Source: Clostridium sp.
GTDB taxonomy: Bacteria > Bacillota > Clostridia > TANB77 > CAG-508
DNA length: 64,000 nt
Assembly: GCA_018371855.1 (NCBI GenBank)
Contig: JAHAKD010000006.1
Location: forward strand, 78,741-142,740
Reading direction: 5' to 3'
The notes below the pieces were generated by a model. It saw only the letters and a program-made list of their open reading frames with translations. It did not search any database and was not told where the DNA came from. Both the position numbers and the translations under genes were made by a program. Below are positions 58,701 to 64,000 of this stretch, piece after piece (the stretch's first letter is position 1; each line of letters opens with the position of its first letter).

Positions 58701-58933
58701 CAAATAATAGTTATTTAGACTATAATAATGTAGTTGACTTAGAAAATCATAGTAAATTAGTTAGATTATTATTTTATGCTTTATATGATAGACCAACATT
58801 TAAAAGAAGAATGAGAGAAATATTTAAAAATCATAGAGGAATTTTAAAAGTTGGAAAAGTAGGTTATTCTGCAGCAAGAGAAACTAAAAATGCTATATAT
58901 AAAGGAATGCATAAGATAAAAGGAGGTAAATAG
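55781..58933 (+). CDS. Very large GT2-HAD-unknown-domain protein
   Basis: The 1050 aa protein has at least three modules. Residues 1-330 are a GT2 enzyme: KISIIIPVYNSEEFLNTCLDSL, ILVNDGSPKNCKEIA, KGLFQARVTGFENSTGDYIAFMDADDYVSND and TEDFAFSNVLFYYAQ. Residues about 345-555 are HAD-like: VISFDIFDTLITRPFLYPKDLF (nucleophile DxFDT), RVICTSDMYLP (motif II), then MKTKATGNLYDYV and IHIGDNYHSDYEIAKMH (motif IV). Residues about 570-1050 form a domain I do not recognise, with VFMARDGYLPMEIYNILKKYY, AKYLRVSRKALISAM and ATFDLGYSGRPELYLSVL; similar HAD-plus-C-terminal proteins occur in other capsule loci. A glycosyltransferase joined to a phosphatase or phosphotransferase is plausible. GAGGT lies before the ATG. 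Confidence 0.8.
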   Translation: MNTIELNKKISIIIPVYNSEEFLNTCLDSLTKQSYKNLEIILVNDGSPKNCKEIASEYMKKDERVKYVEHEKNKGLFQARVTGFENSTGDYIAFMDADDYVSNDFYRELVQKAEETNSDIVIAKTVMDYGKDDRRIYNLFEIPFEELNGENCYEEFYNQEGLNFSWHITPNKVYSRKIWEKAVIEYKKIDKHLIMTEDFAFSNVLFYYAQKVTKVDRVAFFYTKHEGASTSVSNFSYKKASKNLEDLTTSFSFVESFLKEKGVYDKYKEKFEKWRALYCQMHKSYILNMKFTKEEKEALEENFDRFCPKQFEISNAGFFSSAETQWNSGLDELKEKVIDSKTKVISFDIFDTLITRPFLYPKDLFTFLNEDYRKLSNNLGIDFSKIREDCEVLARTEAHEQKLEEVKLDRIYEIIQEEYDIPKEILDVLKSKEIELELRFCARRETAYSIYTLAKYLGKRVICTSDMYLPLNTIQQLLEKNGFSGIDKIYLSCEVMKTKATGNLYDYVIKEENIEPEEMIHIGDNYHSDYEIAKMHKIKSIYFPKTTDIMLDRNTTNNLTQMLTTSMPFWRDNQSSMNFIGIRSMIAVVANKYFDNPFRVFNGESDFNIDPYLIGYYAVGMYMFSVGNWLLRETKGKNYKNLVFMARDGYLPMEIYNILKKYYTDVPEAKYLRVSRKALISAMIINKIDLYKLTDVINIENHTPKYIIKYIKESLKNISEEEIKNIIEKAGIKYEEDIKTIQKFNKLVKVISDNLFDEKKNKLKIEKLKKYFGGFYQEKSATFDLGYSGRPELYLSVLCGKPIDTYFLNINQGEAIKYSEAAEYKLTTYFDAKPSVTGFAYESIISELAPSTIGYDFTGDVKPILEKDNKTYQEKYVIGIIQRAAKQFVNDILTIFGDEYRKLYYQDYYISLPFVAYINSSKPIDMLVFNSIGFEDTVRLKEIKPMTEEWLKERGYRNQREMNALINIGPTGVTNNSYLDYNNVVDLENHSKLVRLLFYALYDRPTFKRRMREIFKNHRGILKVGKVGYSAARETKNAIYKGMHKIKGGK

Positions 58934-58934
58934 T

Positions 58935-59678
58935 TTGAAAAACCAAGAGGAAGAATATGCAATAGAAGTACAAGATGTTTACAAAACATTTAATGTGTAC
59001 TTAGATAAAGCAAACAGTCTAAAAGAAAAAATGCTATTTTGGAAAAGAAATAGAAAAGAAGTAAGAGAAGTATTAAAAGGAATTAATTTAAACATAAAAA
59101 AAGGAGAAGCAGTAGCTCTTATTGGTGTAAATGGTAGTGGAAAATCAACACTATTAAAACTTATGACCAAAATAATTTATCCAAACAAAGGAAAAATTAT
59201 AACAAATGGAAAATTAACATCATTACTAGAACTTGGTGCTGGATTCCATGCAGACTTTTCTGGAAGAGAGAATATATATTTTAATGCCTCAATATTTGGG
59301 CTAACAAAAAAAGAAATAGATAATAGATTAGAACAAATTATAGAATTTTCAGAGCTAAGAGATTATATAGACAATCCTGTTAGAACATATTCTTCAGGAA
59401 TGTACATGAGATTAGCTTTTGCCGTTGCAATAAATGTTGATGCCGATATTTTATTAGTAGATGAAATTCTTTCAGTCGGAGACCAACATTTCCAAGAAAA
59501 GTGTATTAATAAAATGAAATCATTGAAAAAAGAAGGAAAAACAATGGTATTTGTAACACATAGTTTAGGATCAGCTAAAGAATTATGTGATAGAGCAGTT
59601 TGGCTTAACCAAGGAGTTATAAAAATGGATGGAGATACAAATACAGTAATTGAAAAATACATAGAAGAGACAAAATAG
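58935..59678 (+). CDS. ABC transporter ATP-binding protein for polysaccharide export (Wzt/TagH-like)
   Basis: This 247 aa ATPase powers export of lipid-linked polysaccharide with the permease that follows. Motifs are Walker A LIGVNGSGKSTLLKLM near residue 62, the Q-loop region LLELGAGFHADFSGRENIYFNASIFG, the signature YSSGMYMRLAFAVAI, Walker B ADILLVDEILSVGD and the H-loop VTHSL. The LGAGFxxDxxGRENI segment is diagnostic for the Wzt/TagH/RfbE group. It lacks the extra C-terminal carbohydrate-binding domain of long Wzt proteins, so export is probably not gated by that kind of end-group recognition. The start is TTG 58935, nine bases after AGGAGGT. Confidence 0.93.
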   Translation: MKNQEEEYAIEVQDVYKTFNVYLDKANSLKEKMLFWKRNRKEVREVLKGINLNIKKGEAVALIGVNGSGKSTLLKLMTKIIYPNKGKIITNGKLTSLLELGAGFHADFSGRENIYFNASIFGLTKKEIDNRLEQIIEFSELRDYIDNPVRTYSSGMYMRLAFAVAINVDADILLVDEILSVGDQHFQEKCINKMKSLKKEGKTMVFVTHSLGSAKELCDRAVWLNQGVIKMDGDTNTVIEKYIEETK

Positions 59679-59689
59679 GAGGAGAAATA

Positions 59690-60466
59690 ATGGGATTTTT
59701 TAGAGGCCTATATGAATATAGAGAATTATTAAAAACAAGTATAAGTAAAGATGTAAGAGGAAAATATAAGAATTCAATATTAGGAGTTGTGTGGTCATTT
59801 TTAAATCCACTGTTACAAATTGCTGTTTATGCATTAGTATTTCCACTTCTTATGCGTGGTGGAGCAATAGAAAATTATACAGTATTCATTTGTTGTGGTT
59901 TAATACCATGGACATTCTTTTCAACGGCAATATCTAGAACATCATTTACTATTATTGAAAATGGTAATATCGTAAAAAAAGTGTATTTCCCAAGAGAAAT
60001 ATTACCAATATCAGTAGTAACAAGTGAAGCTATTAATTTTGTTATATCAACAATAATTATTATTGCCTTTGTTATAGGATATGGTGTTGGAATTAGTAAA
60101 TATATAATTTTCTATCCACTAGTTCTATTAGTGCAATATTTCTTATTAATAGGTATAGGATTTATAGTATCAAGTGTAACAGTATACTTTAGGGATTTAC
60201 AACATTTTATTGGAATTGCATTGCAATTACTATTTTATGCAACACCAATAGTATATGCTCCTGGACAAATTCCAGAAAGTTTTCAATGGATAATTAAATT
60301 TAATCCAATGACATATGTAATAAATGGATTTAGAGATATATTTTATTATAAACAAATGCCAGATTTTAAATCTTTAATGATTGTACTTGCAATAAGTATA
60401 GTTTTATGCTTTGTTGGATATTTTATATTTCATAAATTACAAAAAAGATTTGCAGAAGAAATGTAG
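59690..60466 (+). CDS. ABC-2 type polysaccharide export permease (Wzm/TagG-like)
   Basis: The 258 aa protein is the membrane partner of the ATPase just upstream (11-base gap). It begins YRELLKTSISKDVRGKYKNSILGVVWSFLNPLLQIAVYALVF, the conserved N-terminal amphipathic helix and first membrane span of Wzm/TagG proteins. Six hydrophobic spans follow (NYTVFICCGLIPWTFFSTAISR, VVTSEAINFVISTIIIIAFVIGYG, YPLVLLVQYFLLIGIGFIVSSV, GIALQLLFYATPIVY and a last one). The NPMTYVINGFRDIF segment is typical. Substrate is the undecaprenyl-linked glycan made by the cluster, by inference. Confidence 0.93.
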   Translation: MGFFRGLYEYRELLKTSISKDVRGKYKNSILGVVWSFLNPLLQIAVYALVFPLLMRGGAIENYTVFICCGLIPWTFFSTAISRTSFTIIENGNIVKKVYFPREILPISVVTSEAINFVISTIIIIAFVIGYGVGISKYIIFYPLVLLVQYFLLIGIGFIVSSVTVYFRDLQHFIGIALQLLFYATPIVYAPGQIPESFQWIIKFNPMTYVINGFRDIFYYKQMPDFKSLMIVLAISIVLCFVGYFIFHKLQKRFAEEM

Positions 60467-60480
60467 AAGAGGAGAAGATA

Positions 60481-62433
60481 ATGAAGGAAAAACTACAAAA
60501 AATACTCCAAAAGTTTTTATCAAGAGAAGTAATTATGTATGTGATTTTTGGAGTATTGACTACTCTTGTGAATTTAGTAATTTCATTTGTTTTAGTAGGT
60601 GCATTTAAAATAGATGGTTCGATTGCTAGTGCAATCGGAATAATAACATCTATTTTATTTGCCTATTTTACTAATAGAAAGTGGGTGTTTAATTCACAAG
60701 CAAAAGGAATAAAAGAAAAATTAAATGAATTTTGGAAATTTATTGCAGGAAGATTAGTTACAATGATAATTGAACAAGGTGGAGTTATGATTTTATATGG
60801 GGGATTAAATTTGCCTTTTACTCCAGTTAAATTATCTTTAACAATAATTGTAATAATTTTAAATTATATATTTAGTAAATTCTTTGCGTTTAAAACAAAT
60901 AATGAAGGCGGAAAATTAATAAAGACTAATAATGAATCTAGGATAAAAAATTTTTTCAAAAATAATAAAGTGAATATATTTATTTTTATAGGTATGGTAT
61001 TATTCACTTTTATAATATGTTTTAACTTTTTAAAAGTCCATTTTTCGAATGATGCATATTATGTTTATGCATATGGGTATGATTACTATGCACATCATTT
61101 TTTATTATCAAATAGAATGTTTAGTGCTCTTATTTTGCTGATTTTTAAGTGGCTAGATATACCATTAGTAACCGAACTTTCTGTTATGGGAGTAGTGTTA
61201 ACTTTTATTATGGCATTATCTTGGTTTATACTATATAAGTTTGTTATAAAACTAATACAAAAAGAAAACTCAATATTATATAATATTTTAATTGGTGGAG
61301 CAGCTTTTTTAGTTGTATTTAATATGTGTACAGCAGAAGGCTTGTTATATATAGAAGTTGGAACAATGCCATTTGGAATTCTATTTGCAATATTAGGTGC
61401 TTGTATTTTGGCAACAGATAAAAAATTAAGATATTTAATTAGTCTAATTTTAGTTACTATTTCTGGACTTTTCTATCAAGTAACTAGTTCTATATTTGTT
61501 TTACTAGCATTAGTTCTAATTGCTATAAAACATAAGGGAAATATAAAATTAGTTATAAAAGATACGATTATTATAGCTTTAATATATGGTTTTGCAATGA
61601 TAGTAAATTTTGTAGGTGTTAAACTTTGGGATAAAGCTTTACAATATGAATTTAGAAAATTTGAGTTCCCTAGTATTGCTACCATTATAGGAACTATATT
61701 AAAATTTGGTGAAACCATATTGATTTATAATGTGGGAATAGGGCCAAAATATTGGTATATAGCATTATTAGTAGTTTTAACAATAATATTTATAGCAGGA
61801 ATGATATTAAGAAAGAAAAACTATTTTATGATATTAGAATATATTGTTTTAATTTTATTAAGTATTTTAGTACCACTAATCCCTATTTTAGCAACTCCAA
61901 CAGATTTACAATATATAGAACCACGAATGGCTATGTGTTTTGGCTCTATAATTGGGATATTAATAATATTTTTATTAGCAGTGGTAGAGATTAATAAAAA
62001 TAAAGCATTATTAACTATTATGACAATTTTTACAGTATTGAATTTTGTCGGAAATTCAATATTTTTAATAGTAGCTTCTTCATCTACTTTAATGACAAAT
62101 CAATTAGACAAATTTGTTGCAGAAGAGATAATAAAAGAAATTAACGCATACCAAGCAGATACTGGAGAAGAAATAAAGAAGATAGGAGTAGCTTTTGATA
62201 AGACATATACAATGTATTATGATGGTCAACCAACATTAAGATGCTTTAATGTAAGAAGCATGGGAACACAATGGGCAGTAAAAGAAGTTATAACTATGTA
62301 TACGGGAAAAGGATATAGAAATATTACTGTACCAGAAGAAGTATCAGAAGAATTTTTAGCAAATGATTGGACAAGTTATGATGATGAACAACTTGTATTT
62401 GATGGAGAAAATTTATATATTTGTATTTATTAA
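60481..62433 (+). CDS. GtrA domain fused to a GtrII-like polytopic glucosyltransferase
   Basis: The 650 aa protein begins with a GtrA/DPMS-flippase domain (residues about 15-140): REVIMYVIFGVLTTLVNLVISFVLV, SAIGIITSILFAYFTNRKWVFNS and NYIFSKFFAFKTN. The rest is a large polytopic region of about 10 more helices with an early extracytoplasmic loop (HFSNDAYYVYAYGYDYYAHHF) reminiscent of GtrII-type and other GT-C enzymes, and an extracellular C-terminal domain (NAYQADTGEEIKKIGVAFDK, VRSMGTQWAVKEVI). In Shigella-type O-antigen glucosylation, GtrA flips, GtrB makes the lipid-linked glucose and GtrII transfers it. Here flippase and transferase are one chain and GtrB follows. Confidence 0.85.
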   Translation: MKEKLQKILQKFLSREVIMYVIFGVLTTLVNLVISFVLVGAFKIDGSIASAIGIITSILFAYFTNRKWVFNSQAKGIKEKLNEFWKFIAGRLVTMIIEQGGVMILYGGLNLPFTPVKLSLTIIVIILNYIFSKFFAFKTNNEGGKLIKTNNESRIKNFFKNNKVNIFIFIGMVLFTFIICFNFLKVHFSNDAYYVYAYGYDYYAHHFLLSNRMFSALILLIFKWLDIPLVTELSVMGVVLTFIMALSWFILYKFVIKLIQKENSILYNILIGGAAFLVVFNMCTAEGLLYIEVGTMPFGILFAILGACILATDKKLRYLISLILVTISGLFYQVTSSIFVLLALVLIAIKHKGNIKLVIKDTIIIALIYGFAMIVNFVGVKLWDKALQYEFRKFEFPSIATIIGTILKFGETILIYNVGIGPKYWYIALLVVLTIIFIAGMILRKKNYFMILEYIVLILLSILVPLIPILATPTDLQYIEPRMAMCFGSIIGILIIFLLAVVEINKNKALLTIMTIFTVLNFVGNSIFLIVASSSTLMTNQLDKFVAEEIIKEINAYQADTGEEIKKIGVAFDKTYTMYYDGQPTLRCFNVRSMGTQWAVKEVITMYTGKGYRNITVPEEVSEEFLANDWTSYDDEQLVFDGENLYICIY

Positions 62434-62454
62434 AATAAAAAGGTAGTGAAAAAA

Positions 62455-63399
62455 TTGAAAACGATAACAATAATAATTCCAGCATATAATGAAGAAGAAT
62501 CTTTGCCATATTTAATAGAGAGAATAAAAAAATTAATTGATTCTATAAATAAGTATAATTTTGAAATTTTATTTATAAATGACGGTAGTAAAGATAAAAC
62601 TTTAGAACTTATAAAAAGTTATAGGGAAGAAGATAACAGAATTTCTTATGTTAATTTTTCTAGAAATTTTGGTAAGGAAACAGCTATGATAGCGGGACTT
62701 GATTATGCAAAAGGCGATGCTGTAATATTTATGGATGCAGACCTACAAGATCCACCAGAATTAGTGCCAGAACTTATTAAATGGTGGGAAGAAGGATATG
62801 ATGATGTATATGCTAAAAGAAGAACTAGAGCAGGCGAAAGTTGGTTAAAAAAGTTTACATCTAAAATGTATTATAGAGTTTTACAAAGTTTAACTTCTGT
62901 CACTATCCAAGAAGATACAGGAGATTTTAGATTATTAGACAGAAGATGTGTAAATGCCTTAAGGAAAATGAGAGAAACACAAAGATGTTCTAAAAGTATG
63001 TTTAGTTGGATTGGATATAATAAGAAAGAAGTTTTGTATGACAGAGACCCAAGAGTTGCAGGTAAAACAAAATGGAACTATAAAAAATTAGTTGATTTAG
63101 CGATAGATGGTATTACATCTTTTACGACTTCACCATTAAGAATATCTACGTATTTAGCTATTCCTACATTTGTGGCGTTAATAATATATTTTATATATGT
63201 AATATGCAAAATGATATTAGTTACTCATAAAATAGATGCTTATCAAGCTATAATACTTTTAATACTATTCTTTTCTGGAATTCAAATATTATTATTTGGA
63301 ATTATTGGAGAGTATTTAGGTAGAATATTTAATGAGACAAAGAATAGACCAATATATTTAGTGGATGAATATAATGGAGAAAAGGAAGAAAATAATTAA
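62455..63399 (+). CDS. GtrB-like undecaprenyl-phosphate glycosyltransferase
   Basis: GtrB transfers a hexose, usually glucose, from a nucleotide sugar to undecaprenyl phosphate. The 314 aa protein has the GT2 start KTITIIIPAYNEEESLPYLIERI, FINDGSKDKTLELI, VNFSRNFGKETAMIAGLDYAKGDAVIFMDADLQDPPELVPEL (the DADLQDPP motif is diagnostic), then FRLLDRRCVNAL, and two C-terminal membrane helices (IPTFVALIIYFIYVICKMIL, IILLILFFSGIQILLFGIIGEYLGR). I prefer TTG 62455 because AGGTAGTG is properly spaced; a GTG at 62446 is very close to that site. It completes the Gtr module and ends the cluster. Confidence 0.92.
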   Translation: MKTITIIIPAYNEEESLPYLIERIKKLIDSINKYNFEILFINDGSKDKTLELIKSYREEDNRISYVNFSRNFGKETAMIAGLDYAKGDAVIFMDADLQDPPELVPELIKWWEEGYDDVYAKRRTRAGESWLKKFTSKMYYRVLQSLTSVTIQEDTGDFRLLDRRCVNALRKMRETQRCSKSMFSWIGYNKKEVLYDRDPRVAGKTKWNYKKLVDLAIDGITSFTTSPLRISTYLAIPTFVALIIYFIYVICKMILVTHKIDAYQAIILLILFFSGIQILLFGIIGEYLGRIFNETKNRPIYLVDEYNGEKEENN

Positions 63400-63406
63400 A
63401 AATACA

Positions 63407-63451
63407 ATAGAAGTAGAGTAAAATTTAAATTTCATTCTACTTCTATTTTTT
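63407..63451 (+). terminator. Terminator of the polysaccharide cluster
   Basis: ATAGAAGTAGA and TCTACTTCTAT pair around an AT-rich loop and are followed by six Ts. Confidence 0.85.
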
Positions 63452-63507
63452 AGACAAAAACTAATTATATTTAAGAATTTTACTGTAAAAAGCTAATGAA
63501 ACCAAAA

Positions 63508-63536
63508 TTGACATCAAAAAAATGTTATAGTAGAAT
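63508..63536 (+). promoter_or_regulatory. Promoter of the ricin-lectin protein gene
   Basis: TTGACA at 63508-63513 and TAGAAT at 63531-63536 have 17-base spacing. Confidence 0.7.
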
Positions 63537-63569
63537 TGTATTAGTTTGAATAAAAAGGTGATAGAAAAA

Positions 63570-64000
63570 ATGAAGAAAAAAATAAAATTTATAATAATAG
63601 CTTTATGTTTTTTTGTTATAATTACTATTAGTTTAGATGTATATGCAATTTCAACTTTGAATAATACAACAAATGAGTTAGAAAATAGTATTAATAATGA
63701 AGTAAGCAACAAAGTAGAAAATGGACTAAGAGAACTAATATTAAACAATAATAAGGAAGAAACTACCAAAGAGAAAACTAATGATGTTGATAATAATATA
63801 ACAACTTATAATACTAGTAATGTTTTGGGCAATAATGGAGTGTACAGGCTAGCAGTAGGAGCAGATTCAAACAAAGTAATAGAAATAGCCGGAAGTAATA
63901 CGGATGATAATGCAAAAGTAGATATATGGGCTTATGGAAATGTACCAGCACAAAAATTTAATATAGAGTATGTAGATGAAGGATATTATAAAATAACAGC
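63570..64000 (+). CDS. Secreted protein with ricin-type lectin domain (3' end outside window)
   Basis: The frame from ATG 63570 is open to the window end (143 codons). It has AAGGTG upstream, a signal peptide (KKKIKFIIIALCFFVIITISLDVYAIS) and an Asn/Glu/Lys/Thr-rich linker of about 60 residues. Then NNGVYRLAVGADSNKVIEIAG, SNTDDNAKVDIWAYGNVPAQKFNIEYVDEGYYKITA matches the repeat pattern of RICIN/CBM13 beta-trefoil domains (xxGxYxI, W-x-x-N/V-xxxQxFxI). These bind carbohydrates on secreted enzymes or surface proteins. A catalytic domain or more lectin repeats may lie beyond the window. Position after the glycan cluster could be chance. Confidence 0.75.
   Translation, partial: MKKKIKFIIIALCFFVIITISLDVYAISTLNNTTNELENSINNEVSNKVENGLRELILNNNKEETTKEKTNDVDNNITTYNTSNVLGNNGVYRLAVGADSNKVIEIAGSNTDDNAKVDIWAYGNVPAQKFNIEYVDEGYYKIT

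Noticed and set aside
60411..60608. Short open frames bridging the permease and GtrA genes and inside the GtrA fusion (also 61752-61994)
   Set aside because: They overlap well-supported genes in another frame and have no homology-like pattern.
1..64000. CRISPR arrays, tRNA/rRNA genes, transposase genes or a replication origin
   Set aside because: No regularly spaced direct repeats, cloverleaf-like segments, transposase motifs or DnaA-box clusters were recognised on reading both strands.

Overview
The window is very AT-rich, almost all genes lie on the + strand, ribosome binding sites are strong (AGGAGG type) and many promoters match TTKACA-17-TATAAT. It carries the endospore genes spoIIP and spoVT, a bifunctional Rel, an MreB-type protein, tandem sortases and a Gram-positive type polysaccharide cluster. 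All of this fits a spore-forming, low-GC member of the Bacillota, class Clostridia, probably a gut-type lineage known mainly from uncultured genomes. No rRNA, tRNA or CRISPR array was seen.

Layout. 1-9155: mutS (5' end outside the window), tcdA, an orphan gene of foreign-looking composition, small nucleotide and housekeeping enzymes (Nudix, hotdog thioesterase, Ala-tRNA deacylase, XTP pyrophosphatase), an XRE/CYTH regulator split by a -1 frameshift, a HAD/flavoprotein pair, and a membrane-tethered ECF sigma factor with a frameshifted secreted DUF4362-like protein. 9156-12443: an ORF6N/PLD gene with a possible SOS box, bracketed by covarying palindromes and by a decayed second copy of the asnB 3' end, next to asnB itself. 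12701-23867: a GT4 glycosyltransferase, ylbF, recJ, rel, an MBL hydrolase, hisS, spoIIP and pyk. 24113-34088: a second orphan gene, unknown proteins, mreB/mbl, recD2, comF, spoVT, an alaS lacking the C-terminal third, and a HIT protein. 34177-40445: two sortases, a Mn2+ (yybP-ykoY) riboswitch in front of a SERCA-type P-ATPase, a polysaccharide deacetylase and an acyl-ACP thioesterase. 40875-63399: a long-chain acyl-CoA synthetase leading into about 20 kb of surface-polysaccharide genes: a PssD/PssE pair, many GT2 and GT4 enzymes, a Wzy/O-antigen-ligase-like protein, a Wzt/Wzm-type ABC exporter, and a GtrA-GtrII fusion with GtrB. 63570-end: the start of a secreted ricin-lectin protein.

How the genes work together. 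The final third appears to build, export and decorate one surface glycan: lipid-linked assembly by the glycosyltransferases, export by the ABC transporter, and side-chain glucosylation by the Gtr system. The central block is core replication, repair, translation and stringent-response housekeeping.

Most notable observation. Reading all genes by eye, the arginine codon CGG occurs in frame only three times: once in the foreign-looking gene at 2596-3099, and once at each of two sites (8354 and 47763) where an otherwise intact gene needs a +1 frameshift. This points to CGG being a hungry, unassigned or recoding codon in this organism. A third split gene (5391-6067) carries a canonical A AAA AAC -1 slippery heptamer at its junction. 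Other structure includes a dispersed palindromic repeat with a GGGACGTTCC core at eight intergenic sites, and covarying palindromes in and around the ORF6N gene.
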